Shown here: positions 18,846 through 27,182 of the stretch, in pieces
Position numbering within the stretch: position 1 is the stretch's first letter
Layout: each line of letters opens with the position of its first letter
Origin: Microbacterium sp. RURRCA19A
GTDB taxonomy: Bacteria > Actinomycetota > Actinomycetes > Actinomycetales > Microbacteriaceae
Direction of reading: 5' to 3'
Length of the DNA: 64,000 nt
Assembly (NCBI RefSeq): GCF_900156455.1
Contig: NZ_FTNQ01000004.1
Span: forward strand, 1-64,000
Translations under genes and position numbers: made by a program
The notes under the pieces: generated by a model
The model's input: the letters and a program-made list of their open reading frames with translations, nothing else
What the model was told of the DNA's origin: nothing
Database searches by the model: none

Positions 18846-18891
18846 CCGCGGGCCTCCGACCTTCGCCCTTCTCCTTCGAATCGGTGCCGAG

Positions 18892-20457
18892 ATGGACCCC
18901 ATCGTCGCGACGCTGACGATCCTTCTGCTCGCCGTCGTCGCCTTCGTCAGCAACCGCGTTCCCCTCGGCGTCGTGGCCATCGGAGTCGCTCTCGCGCTCT
19001 ACTTCACGGGAGTGCTGCCGTTGTCGACTGCGCTCTCCGGCTTCGGTGACCCGACGGTCCTCTTCATCGCGGCGCTCTTCGTCGTGAGCGAGTCGTTGGA
19101 TGCCACCGGGGTCACCGCCTGGGCGGGGAAGGTGGTGATCGCCCGGGCCGGCACGCGTCGCGTCACCCTGCTCGTCATCCTCAGCCTTCTCGTCGCGGGA
19201 CTCACGGCCCTCATCAGCGTCAACGGTGCCGTGGCGGCGCTCCTCCCGCTGGTCGTCGTGGTCGCGGCGCGAGCGGGGATCCACACCTCCCAGCTGCTGA
19301 TGCCGCTGGCCTTCGCCGCGCACGCGGGTTCGATGCTCCTGCTCACGGGGACGCCCGTGAACATCATCGTGTCGGAGGTGGCCGCCGAGAACGGCGGCCG
19401 CGCGTTCGGCTTCTTCGAGTTCGCCGCCGTCGGTGCGCCCCTGCTGGTCGGCACGGTGGCGATCTTGGTGGTCTTCGGCCGCCGACTGCTGCCCGAGCGC
19501 AACGGCGGAGTGATGTCCGTCGACCTGTCCGACCACGCGCGGCTCCTCCGGCGGCAGTATTCGCTCGAGGGCGACACCGGGCTGATCCTGGGACCGGCTC
19601 GGGGCGTGACCGAGGTCATCGTGCCCCCGCGGTCGCCCCTGATCGGGGTGCGGATGACACCGGGAATGGTCACGCCCAGTGGCGACCTGGTGCTGCTGGC
19701 CGCGCGTCGCGGCGAGGAGGTCCTGCGCGCGGGCGAGTTCCGTGCGCAGCTCGGTGACGTGCTCCTGCTGCAGGGGGCGTGGGACGACTTGGTCGCCCGC
19801 ACGGAAGGACCCGAGGTCCTGGTCGTGGACACCCCCGCGCAGCTGCGTCGTTCGGTTCCGCTGGGCGTCGGAGCCAAGCGCGCGATGACGATCGTCGGAC
19901 TCATGGTCGTGCTGTTGGCCACGGGTCTCGTTCCCCCCGCGGTCGCGGCTCTCCTCGCCGCGTGCGCTCTTGTCCTGACTCGGACGGTGTCGCCGTCGCA
20001 GGCGTACCACTCGATCTCCTGGACGACGGTCGTGCTGATCGCCGGCATGATCCCGCTCTCCACGGCGTTCACCGAGACCGGCACGGCAGATCTCGTCGCC
20101 GGCTGGCTCCTCGCCGTCGTCGGGGATGCCGGCCCCCAGATCGCGTTGCTGGCCCTGGTCGTCCTCACCGTCGTCCTGGGGCAGCTCATCAGCAACACGG
20201 CGACGGTGCTGATCGTCGCGCCGATCGCGGTGGCCGTGGCCACGACCCTCGGCGCCTCCGTGCAGCCGTTCATGATGGCGCTGACGGTGGCCGGAGCGGC
20301 ATCCTTCCTCACTCCGATCGCCACCCCGGCGAACCTGATGGTGCTCGAGCCGGGCGGGTATCGGTTCGGAGACTATTGGAAGCTCGGCATCCTTCTGGCC
20401 GTGTTCTTCGTCGTCATGGCCGTGTTCTACGTGCCCCTGATCTGGCCGCTGTCATGA
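18892..20457 (+). CDS. SLC13-family (DASS) permease with a TrkA-C-like domain
   Basis: The 521-residue membrane protein has the two-half layout of divalent-anion:Na+ symporters. Each half carries a conserved Ser/Asn-Thr-Pro type motif (LLLTGTPVNIIVS and FLTPIATPANLMVLEPGGY). A soluble insert of about 90 residues (ITEVIVPPRSPLIG through GDVLLLQG) resembles TrkA-C/RCK_C regulatory domains. The ATG at 18,892 gives a start directly before the first helix; an upstream in-frame start at 18,832 would overlap pepA and adds a non-conserved leader. It overlaps the following membrane gene by ATGA. Likely substrates are dicarboxylates or sulfate; not decidable here. Confidence 0.85.
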   Translation: MDPIVATLTILLLAVVAFVSNRVPLGVVAIGVALALYFTGVLPLSTALSGFGDPTVLFIAALFVVSESLDATGVTAWAGKVVIARAGTRRVTLLVILSLLVAGLTALISVNGAVAALLPLVVVVAARAGIHTSQLLMPLAFAAHAGSMLLLTGTPVNIIVSEVAAENGGRAFGFFEFAAVGAPLLVGTVAILVVFGRRLLPERNGGVMSVDLSDHARLLRRQYSLEGDTGLILGPARGVTEVIVPPRSPLIGVRMTPGMVTPSGDLVLLAARRGEEVLRAGEFRAQLGDVLLLQGAWDDLVARTEGPEVLVVDTPAQLRRSVPLGVGAKRAMTIVGLMVVLLATGLVPPAVAALLAACALVLTRTVSPSQAYHSISWTTVVLIAGMIPLSTAFTETGTADLVAGWLLAVVGDAGPQIALLALVVLTVVLGQLISNTATVLIVAPIAVAVATTLGASVQPFMMALTVAGAASFLTPIATPANLMVLEPGGYRFGDYWKLGILLAVFFVVMAVFYVPLIWPLS

Positions 20458-20912
20458 GCGCGACCTCGCGCGGCGCCTGGTGGCCGAGAAAGCTGCGAGT
20501 GCGGGCGACGGATCTCGTCGACGTCCTCGTCTACCTCGTGGTGCTGGGGGCGTTCATCCAACTCTTCCCCAGCGTCATCGCCGAATCCTTCCTCCTCGCC
20601 CTCCTCACCGCCGTCGTCCTCAAGATCGTGATGGACATCCTGCTGGCCGTGAAGAAAGCGACGGTCGCGAGACTGCGCGGCGCACGGACGGGAGTGGCAC
20701 GCGCGGTCAACATCGCGACGCTGGTCCTCCTTCTGCCGGGGAGCAAGTTCGTCGTCCTGGAGCTCATCGCCCTCCTGTTCGGGGACGCCGTGAAGCTGGG
20801 CGGATTCTTCGCGGTGACGATCCTGGTCGTGGTGCTGACGCTCGCGCGGGGCCTGGTGCGGGCGCTCCTAGCGCCTTCGGCGACGCCGCGCCGGGAGGAC
20901 GCGGCCCTCTGA
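20454..20912 (+). CDS. Small integral membrane protein coupled to the SLC13 permease
   Basis: The 152-residue protein has four predicted helices (VLVYLVVLGAFIQLF, a FLLALLTAVVLKIVMDILL segment, NIATLVLLLPGSKFVVLELIALLFG, and AVTILVVVLTLARGLV) and short basic loops. I do not recognise a named family. Its ATG overlaps the permease TGA, so it is probably produced with it, possibly as an accessory subunit. It ends the four-gene plus-strand cluster and converges on the next operon. Confidence 0.7.
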   Translation: MSATSRGAWWPRKLRVRATDLVDVLVYLVVLGAFIQLFPSVIAESFLLALLTAVVLKIVMDILLAVKKATVARLRGARTGVARAVNIATLVLLLPGSKFVVLELIALLFGDAVKLGGFFAVTILVVVLTLARGLVRALLAPSATPRREDAAL

Positions 20913-20930
20913 CGCCCCGCTCGGCGGATA

Positions 20931-21953
20931 TCAGGACGCCGAGGTGTCCGGCCGGATCCCGGCGTCGTTGCCGGATCGATCGAAGGCCGCCCGCACCGTG
21001 CCCTGCGTCGTACCGGCCACGGCGGACACCGCGGCCGTCCGCCCCGGGGGGAGTCTCCGCACGGTCACATGCTCGAGCCCCGGCAGCTCGAGAATCTCCA
21101 CGATCCGGTCGGCGAGCTCGTCCGAGATCCCCTCGTCGTCGACGCCCCCGCCCCCGATGAGGAGGACGCGGACGCCCCCCTCGCGGGCCGCGTCGATGGC
21201 GGCGGTCACGCGCGGATGGAACAGGTCGCCGGCGCGGAGACGGTCTCGGATCCGGCCCTCGACGATCCCGATCCGGCGCTGAGTGCGCTCGTCCAGGTGA
21301 TCCGCCGCGGCGATGTCGCGCAGGAGGGGCTCGCTCTCATCTGTGACGCGGGCGAGTTCGTCCTGATACGCGCGGGTCGCCGTCACCGCCGCATCGGACA
21401 GCATCTCGGCGCGCTCCCGATCGGAGCGCGCAGACGTCTCGCGCCGGACGATGCGGCGCAGGGTGCTGAGCCAAATGAAGCCGATGGCTCCCGCGACGAG
21501 GGGCCCGGACACGATCCGTCCCCAGGACGGATCGGCCTCGCCGCTCGTCAGCGCCCAGCCGGTGCCCGCCGCGATCAGCAGGACGAGGCAGACGCCGCCG
21601 ACGAGTGGTCGGCCGCGGGGAATGAGGAGCGCGATCGGGTACGACGCGAAATCGAACAACCAGACGATGTGCGACACGTCCGGGGAGGTCAGCACGATCA
21701 CGGCGATCGTCGCCCCGAGCGACACGACCGCCGCGGTCGGTGCCGCCGGGAGTCGTCCCCGGGGTGGAAGAGTCACCGCGACGGCCGCGACGGCCGCCAA
21801 GGCGTAGGCGAGCAGCACCAGGCCCGTGTCGACCGCGAAGGCGTGGACTTCCAGACCGTGCGCGATCCCCGTCATCCACACGAACAGGAGGGCGACCCTC
21901 GCGGGGAGTCCGTCGAGGCCCGATCCGGCGGCGGGCGGAATCATGGATGCCAC
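20931..21953 (-). CDS. Membrane protein with a cytoplasmic domain, third gene of a two-component operon
   Basis: Residues about 20 to 165 form five or so membrane segments. A coiled region (RRETSARSDRERAEMLSDAAVTAT) and a cytoplasmic domain of about 150 residues follow. The overall plan resembles sensor kinases of the NarL type, but I see no phospho-accepting His motif and no recognisable N or G boxes of an ATPase domain. It overlaps the end of the histidine kinase gene by 13 bp. It may be a degenerate kinase-like partner that modulates the system. Confidence 0.65.
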   Translation of the reverse strand: MASMIPPAAGSGLDGLPARVALLFVWMTGIAHGLEVHAFAVDTGLVLLAYALAAVAAVAVTLPPRGRLPAAPTAAVVSLGATIAVIVLTSPDVSHIVWLFDFASYPIALLIPRGRPLVGGVCLVLLIAAGTGWALTSGEADPSWGRIVSGPLVAGAIGFIWLSTLRRIVRRETSARSDRERAEMLSDAAVTATRAYQDELARVTDESEPLLRDIAAADHLDERTQRRIGIVEGRIRDRLRAGDLFHPRVTAAIDAAREGGVRVLLIGGGGVDDEGISDELADRIVEILELPGLEHVTVRRLPPGRTAAVSAVAGTTQGTVRAAFDRSGNDAGIRPDTSAS

Positions 21954-23101
21954 TCCACGACCACCGTCGTGCCCGCCGGGGAACTGTCGATGCGGGCGTC
22001 GCCGCCGGGAAGATCCCGCATCCGGCCGATCACGCTGGAGCGCACCCCCAGACGTTCGGGCGGGATCCGTTCGAGCACGAATCCCGGTCCTGCGTCCGTG
22101 AGCGACACCGAGAGGGCTCCGTGGGCGGCGCGAACCCTCGCCTCCACGGCGCAGTCCGGAGCGTGACGAGCGACGTTGCGTGCGGCCTCGGCCACGGCCG
22201 CGCGCACCGTTTCGGTGGCCCGTCTCGGCACGAGCGACGCATCCCCGTCGCTCGTCAGCACCACATCCGGCAGGATCTCCCGCAGCGTCGCGGAGATCCG
22301 GCTCCGCGCGTCCAGGCCGGTGACCATCGCCCCGTCGTCGGGGGCGACGAGCGTTCCCCGCAGCCGGCGCAGGGTGCGCCCCGCCTCGGTGCGCACCACG
22401 TCGGGCGTGGGGCCGGTGAGGTGGAGCGCGACGGAGAACACCGACAGCAGCTCGTCGTGCACGACGCGCGCGAGCTGTTCCTCGCGGCGCGCCCGCGCAT
22501 CCAGCAGGGCGCGACGCGCCTCCTCCGCGCGGGCGGCGTTCTCGGCCCGGGACAGGGCGACCAGACGCGAACGCATGGCAAGGAACAGCACGACGAACAC
22601 GATGTTGCCCAGATGGAGCGGTGTCTGGGCGGCGATGAGATCGGGTACGCGCCCCAGGAAGACGATGCCCGACAGTGCGGGGAGGAACGCGGCCAGGAGC
22701 GGGAAGATCACCGCCACGGGGGGAGCGGCCAGCAGGACGAGATAGCAGACGGCCACCGATTCAAACCGCCAGACCCAGGGGAACAGCGCGTCGGGGTCGG
22801 GGCCGCGGTACGCCAGGAACACGGTCATCTCCAGCACGATCACCAGGACGACGACGGCGGCCCACGTGAGCTGCAGGGTCGCCTCCGAGGCGCGGCGGCC
22901 CACGACCGCGTTCGTCAGGACGAGAAGGACCATGGCCGCCCCGAGCCCGTTCCACCAGGCGCTGAAGGACCCCACCTGGCTCGCCGCCCGGGTGTATTCC
23001 GCCACGATCAGAACGACGGCCGACAGCGACATGAGCATGCCGAGCGATCGGTCGACCGAGGGGCTTCGATCGCCGGCGCTGAGCGGATGCCGGATTCTCA
23101 T
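21941..23101 (-). CDS. Sensor histidine kinase (NarL/DesK-like)
   Basis: The 386-residue protein has five to six membrane segments in the first 180 residues. A coiled helix leads into the dimerisation motif RVVHDELL, with His215 as the probable phosphorylation site. A HATPase_c domain has an N box (AEAARNVARHAP) and G1-like box (DAGPGF). It lies directly downstream of a LuxR-type response regulator, overlapping by ATGA, so the pair forms one signalling system. The stimulus is unknown; the membrane-embedded input with no large outer loop suggests sensing of membrane state or a lipophilic ligand. Confidence 0.9.
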   Translation of the reverse strand: MRIRHPLSAGDRSPSVDRSLGMLMSLSAVVLIVAEYTRAASQVGSFSAWWNGLGAAMVLLVLTNAVVGRRASEATLQLTWAAVVVLVIVLEMTVFLAYRGPDPDALFPWVWRFESVAVCYLVLLAAPPVAVIFPLLAAFLPALSGIVFLGRVPDLIAAQTPLHLGNIVFVVLFLAMRSRLVALSRAENAARAEEARRALLDARARREEQLARVVHDELLSVFSVALHLTGPTPDVVRTEAGRTLRRLRGTLVAPDDGAMVTGLDARSRISATLREILPDVVLTSDGDASLVPRRATETVRAAVAEAARNVARHAPDCAVEARVRAAHGALSVSLTDAGPGFVLERIPPERLGVRSSVIGRMRDLPGGDARIDSSPAGTTVVVEWHP

Positions 23102-23751
23102 TGTCCGAATTCGACGATGCCGTCCTCGACGGCCCGCCTGAGCAGATCGACCTTGGTGGTGGCCTTCCGCTCGACCGCGGCGTATTTGGCGCGCACTCGG
23201 CGGATGTGATCCAGAACGGTCTCGCGCGAGATGTGCAGAAGAAGTGCCACATGTTCCGCCGTCTCGCCCGAGGCGTACAGTCCGAGGACTTCCGCCTCCC
23301 GCGTCGACAGGGCGGCATCGACGAAGTGGGTGTCCTGATCCAACGCGGCGGCCCAGTCCGTCGTCGCCGACACCTCTCCGTTGTGCACCGCCCTCACGGC
23401 GTCTACGACGACGCGGGGGGACTCGCTCTTCCGGATCGTTCCATCCGCGCCCGCCCGTGCGGCATCCCGCACCAATTGCGGTCGGTCCCCCGACGTGTAC
23501 GCGATGATCCGCGCGCGCGTTCCGGAAAGAGCAGCGATGTTTTCCGCCGGGCTGGAGCGATCCGCCAGGACCAGGTCGAGAAGGACGACGTCCAGCGCCG
23601 GAGAATCGCGCAGGAGCTGGTTCACGGTCGAACCCGTCGCCAATACTCGAAGATCGGATTGCGCATTGAGGAATGCGGCCGTACCTATGATCACCGCGGG
23701 ATGATCGTCGACGATCCCGATGCGAATGATTTCTCTTCCCCCGGGCGGCAC
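23098..23751 (-). CDS. LuxR/NarL-type response regulator
   Basis: The 217-residue protein has a receiver domain (IRIGIVDDHPAV, phospho-acceptor Asp in VVLLDLVLAD, conserved T in IIAYTSGD, K in GTIRKSES) and a C-terminal LuxR HTH (LSTREAEVLGLYASGETAEH, then ISRETVLDHIRRVRAKY). The GTG at 23,751 is the likely start. It is the first gene of the operon with the kinase and the kinase-like membrane protein. Target genes are not evident; a divergently transcribed membrane protein gene begins 124 bp away. Confidence 0.92.
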   Translation of the reverse strand: MPPGGREIIRIGIVDDHPAVIIGTAAFLNAQSDLRVLATGSTVNQLLRDSPALDVVLLDLVLADRSSPAENIAALSGTRARIIAYTSGDRPQLVRDAARAGADGTIRKSESPRVVVDAVRAVHNGEVSATTDWAAALDQDTHFVDAALSTREAEVLGLYASGETAEHVALLLHISRETVLDHIRRVRAKYAAVERKATTKVDLLRRAVEDGIVEFGQ

Positions 23752-23875
23752 GCTCGAATGCTACCGCGGGAGGAATGGCCCGTGTGCGGCACCCGTCACC
23801 GCTGAGCCGCCTCCGGTTCGCGACCGCATCGGTGTCTTAGAGAAATCTCAGAGTCACCGCGTCACGATCTTCGCC

Positions 23876-24676
23876 ATGACCTCGAACCCTCGTCCCGCGC
23901 CGCAGACGCGAGTGCCCGACCCTTCGCCGATCTTCTGGGTCGCGAAGGCCGTATCGACGGCGCTGGGGGAGGCGGTGTCGGACTTCTCGATCCGGGCTCT
24001 CGATCCGGTGGTCGCCGTGCTGCTGGGGTTCGTGTTCTTCGTCCTGGCCCTGGCATGGCAGCTCACCCGGCGGCGCTACCTCCCCGGGGCCTATTGGCTC
24101 GCGGTCGCGGCGGTCGGGGTCTTCGGGACCATGGCGGCGGATGTCGTCCACGTCGTGATCGGCCTGCCGTACGAGGCATCCGCTGCGCTCTACGCGCTCG
24201 CTCTGGCATCCGTCTTCGTCCTGTGGCGCCGTCGCGAGGGCACGCTGTCGGTGCATGACGTCACGACGACGCGACGCGAACTGTTCTACTGGGCCGCGGT
24301 CGTGGGCACGTTCGCGCTCGGCACGGCGGTGGGCGACCTGACGGCCGTCACGTTCGGGCTCGGCTATCTCCCCTCGGTCGCGGTGTTCGCCGTTCTCATC
24401 GCGGTCCCGATCATCGCCTGGCGGATGGCCTGGTGGACCGGCGTGTTCGCGTTCTGGTTCGCGTACGTCCTCACGCGTCCTCTCGGAGCGTCGGTGGCGG
24501 ACTGGCTCGGCAAGCCGGTCGACGAAGGCGGGGTGGGCGTGGGCGCCGGGTGGGTGTCCCTCGCGCTGGCGGCGGTCATGGTGGTGCTCGTCGTCGTCAT
24601 GCGGGCCCGCCGCGGGTCACCGGCGCCGGCGGCCGCGGCATCCCTCGGAGGACACTCGCGGCAGACTCTGATCTGA
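23876..24676 (+). CDS. COG4705-type multi-pass membrane protein
   Basis: The 266-residue protein has eight or so predicted helices in a repeated pattern. Motifs such as STALGEAVSDFS and GTFALGTAVGDLTA suggest an internal duplication, as in the uncharacterised COG4705 membrane-anchored family. The ATG at 23,876 was chosen because the upstream frame is non-coding. It lies 43 bp before an OmpR-type regulator and kinase on the same strand. In actinobacteria these genes often travel with two-component systems, and it may be their target or a cofactor. Confidence 0.75.
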   Translation: MTSNPRPAPQTRVPDPSPIFWVAKAVSTALGEAVSDFSIRALDPVVAVLLGFVFFVLALAWQLTRRRYLPGAYWLAVAAVGVFGTMAADVVHVVIGLPYEASAALYALALASVFVLWRRREGTLSVHDVTTTRRELFYWAAVVGTFALGTAVGDLTAVTFGLGYLPSVAVFAVLIAVPIIAWRMAWWTGVFAFWFAYVLTRPLGASVADWLGKPVDEGGVGVGAGWVSLALAAVMVVLVVVMRARRGSPAPAAAASLGGHSRQTLI

Positions 24677-24719
24677 TGTGCGCACGGCCGGTGTCGGCGT
24701 GGGGGAAGAGAGGCGGAGC

Positions 24720-25394
24720 ATGAGCGGATCAGGGAGCGCGCGGCCGCGGCTGCTCCTGGTGGAGGATGACGACCAGCTGGGGCCCGTCATGGCCACCGTC
24801 CTCGACGAGGTGTACGACGTGACCCTCGTCGCGGACGGCGGCGACGCGCTCGATGTCGCGACCTCGCGGACCTTCGACGTGATGATCGTGGACCGGCGCC
24901 TCCCCACCGTCGACGGGCTGACCGTCGTCGAAACCCTCCGGCGCTCGGGTGCGGGCGTCCCGATGCTGATCCTCACCGCGCTCGGCGCCGTGCAGGACAA
25001 GGTGCGGGGTCTGGATGCCGGGGCGGACGACTATCTCGTCAAGCCGTTCGAGTTCGACGAGCTCTTCGCGCGGTTGCGTGCGATCCGGCGGGTGCGGACC
25101 GGGGAAGGGCCGTTCGTGCGCGTCGGCGACTGGGAGTTCTACCCGGAGTCGCGCGCCGTGTACTCGCCGTACGACGGGCGGATCATCCTGACGGAGCGCG
25201 AGAGTTCGCTCCTCGCCCTGTTCGCTGTCCACCCGCAACGCACGTTCTCGCGCGACGACATCCTCCGCGCCGTCTTCTCGCCGGATGACACCCCCGGAGC
25301 CGTCGACACCTACGTGCACTACCTGCGCAGGAAGACCGATCCCGGCATCGTGCAGACCGTCCGCGGCCGCGGGTACCGCCTGGGGCTGATGTGA
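24720..25394 (+). CDS. OmpR-family response regulator
   Basis: The 224-residue protein has a receiver domain (RLLLVEDDDQLG, phospho-acceptor Asp in VMIVDRRLP, LVKPFEFDEL with conserved Lys) followed by a winged-helix output domain (TERESSLLALFAVHPQRTFS through TVRGRGYRLG). The ATG at 24,720 has a GAGGCGGA ribosome binding site just upstream. The stop overlaps the kinase start in a TGATG arrangement, so the two are co-translated. Confidence 0.95.
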   Translation: MSGSGSARPRLLLVEDDDQLGPVMATVLDEVYDVTLVADGGDALDVATSRTFDVMIVDRRLPTVDGLTVVETLRRSGAGVPMLILTALGAVQDKVRGLDAGADDYLVKPFEFDELFARLRAIRRVRTGEGPFVRVGDWEFYPESRAVYSPYDGRIILTERESSLLALFAVHPQRTFSRDDILRAVFSPDDTPGAVDTYVHYLRRKTDPGIVQTVRGRGYRLGLM

Positions 25395-26398
25395 TGCGGC
25401 CGACGCGACCTCGTGACGCCGACAGCGTGCTCGTCCGGTCGGCGGCGTGGCGAGTGGCGCTCACGATCGCGGGCGCCGTATCGGTCCTGGTGCTCGCCGT
25501 ACTGGTGGCGGCGTTCTCGGTGGTGCTCACGCAGATCCGCCTCGGCGACCTGCTGCACCCGACCCCCCGCACGACGCTCGTCGACGTGGACGCCGTGGAC
25601 ATCCTGCTCGGCGCGGTCGTCATCGGCGTGTGCGCCATCGCCTCGGCGTGCCTTCTGGGCTTGCTCGTCACTCGCCGGGCGGTGCGTCCGCTCGTGGATG
25701 CGCTCCGGCGCCAGCGCGAGTTCGTCGCCGACGCGTCCCACGAACTGCGCACACCGCTGGCGATCCTGGATGCCAGGATCCAGATGCTCCACCGCTCCGT
25801 TGCGGCCACCGACCCCCACGCGCGGGTGGTGGAGGAGATCCGCGCGGACTCGCGGACGTTGAACGCGGTCGTCGCCGATCTCCTGGAATCCGTGGAGATG
25901 CCGACGTCCTCGGGCGGCGAACCCACCCCTGTCGTGGGGATCGTGGAGTCGGCGGTGACGGCGATGACCGTCCTCGCGCGGAGGCGCGACGTCCACCTCG
26001 TGAGCGGGCCCCATGACGAGGGCCTTCGCGTCGACATCCCTCCGGCGGGCCTCCAGCGGAGCGTCGTCGCTCTCGTCGACAACGCCGTCAAGCACTCGCC
26101 CGCCGGCGGAATCGTGGTCGTCGTGGCGCGCCGCGACGGCCGCCACGTGCGCATCGACGTCACCGATGAGGGTCCCGGCATCCGCGGGATCGCCCCCGAG
26201 CGGGTGTTCGACCGATTCGCCCGTTCGGCGCACGCCGTGGACGGCGGCGGCTCTTCCCGCACGGGGTTCGGGATCGGTCTGTCGCTCGTCCAGGAGGCGG
26301 TGACCCGCTACGGGGGGTCCGCGAGCGTCTCGGACACCTCGGATGCCGGCACCACCATGACCCTCCGTCTCCCCGCCTCGGCTCGACGGCGTCGTTGA
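25394..26398 (+). CDS. Sensor histidine kinase partner of the OmpR regulator
   Basis: Two membrane segments (about 22 to 45 and 70 to 93) flank a very short outer loop. They are followed by a HisKA domain (VADASHELRTPLAIL, His116) and a HATPase_c domain with N box (VALVDNAVKHSP), G1 (DEGPGI) and G2-type (RTGFGIGLSLV) motifs. A GTG one codon upstream is an alternative start. A small outer loop suggests that the input comes through the membrane or from a partner such as the COG4705-type protein upstream. A terminator hairpin follows. Confidence 0.93.
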   Translation: MRPTRPRDADSVLVRSAAWRVALTIAGAVSVLVLAVLVAAFSVVLTQIRLGDLLHPTPRTTLVDVDAVDILLGAVVIGVCAIASACLLGLLVTRRAVRPLVDALRRQREFVADASHELRTPLAILDARIQMLHRSVAATDPHARVVEEIRADSRTLNAVVADLLESVEMPTSSGGEPTPVVGIVESAVTAMTVLARRRDVHLVSGPHDEGLRVDIPPAGLQRSVVALVDNAVKHSPAGGIVVVVARRDGRHVRIDVTDEGPGIRGIAPERVFDRFARSAHAVDGGGSSRTGFGIGLSLVQEAVTRYGGSASVSDTSDAGTTMTLRLPASARRRR

Positions 26399-26433
26399 AC
26401 CGGAGCGGGGGAGAGCCTCATGCTCCGGAAACC

Positions 26434-26479
26434 GAAGAAGCCCGGCGGTGTCGCTGACGACGTCCGCACGGGCTTCTTC
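26434..26479 (+). terminator. Intrinsic terminator after the OmpR/kinase operon
   Basis: GAAGAAGCCC and its exact complement GGGCTTCTTC form a 10-bp stem 35 bases after the kinase stop, with a 26-base loop. The right arm gives a U-rich 3' side. Confidence 0.7.
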
Positions 26480-26552
26480 TGCCGCTCGGGTGCGGCTCGG
26501 GTACGTGCTATTCAGTTAGAGATTCTTACTACTTGCGGTGTTTATTTCTTAT

Positions 26553-26741
26553 TCATCGCACGGGTATCGGCTGATTCAGCGAAATCTCGCGCGAGTCGAA
26601 GAGGCCCCTTTTTGCGATGACCATGGTGTAGCCCCGGGATCGCAGTTCCTGTGCCGCCTCTTGCGTCAAAGGACGCCGGTCGATCTTCTCCCACCCATTG
26701 GCGAGCCGGTATCCGTGTGTGATTGTGCGTGCGCGTGGCAT
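26553..26741 (-). CDS. Small 62-residue protein of unknown function
   Basis: The ATG at 26,741 has a textbook GGGGAGGA ribosome binding site eight bases upstream, the best reason to accept this gene. The product (starting MPRARTITHGYRLANGWEKI) is basic, soluble and has no motif I recognise. GC content is markedly lower than in its neighbours. It stands alone between a terminator and 440 bp of non-coding DNA, which suggests an acquired single gene or a remnant of a mobile element. Confidence 0.55.
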   Translation of the reverse strand: MPRARTITHGYRLANGWEKIDRRPLTQEAAQELRSRGYTMVIAKRGLFDSREISLNQPIPVR

Positions 26742-27182
26742 TACAGATTCCTCCCCACGCACATATTTGCATCATGCAGTGCCAAAATGCCAATCCAGTC
26801 GGAATATTCGCGTGAATATGCCGGGAACGGTGGGCTTCCGGTCGGTCGATCCCCGGTTTCCGTCCGGCTCGCCTCAGCCTGGCACGCAGCATCCTTCGCT
26901 GTGTAGGGACGCGAGGCAGCTCACATGCAGTTGATAGAAAGCGGATCCCGGGGTCTCGCCGATGTGGCCCGCGTCCAGATTCTCGTGGAGTTTGAATACG
27001 CCGTCCAAATTGTCCCTGGGATCGCTCCCAATTGCGGGATGGTGGGGAATTCCGTGCACACAGAACCGCGCCCTGCGGTGCAAACGCTCCCACGTGCAGG
27101 CTGCATTCCTTTAAAGGCATGACGCGGGGGAGTCTCGACGACCGAGAATCACGGATCCGGATGCGGCGGTCCGCGCCCCTCG
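26742..27182. other. Low-GC intergenic stretch
   Basis: Apart from the promoter region of the small gene to the left I see nothing I can support. Short open frames on both strands (for example 26,925 to 27,122) lack ribosome binding sites or family resemblance. The composition matches the small gene next to it, so both may be one acquired segment. Confidence 0.4.

Noticed and set aside
16977..18980. A 667-codon minus-strand open frame opposite the exporter and pepA genes
   Set aside because: Its composition is Arg/Gly/Asp-rich low-complexity, typical of the antisense of GC-rich genes, and the plus strand here encodes clear conserved proteins.
26925..27122. Small plus-strand frame starting MQLIESGSRG
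   Set aside because: Weak ribosome binding site, no similarity and overlapping antisense frames of equal length.
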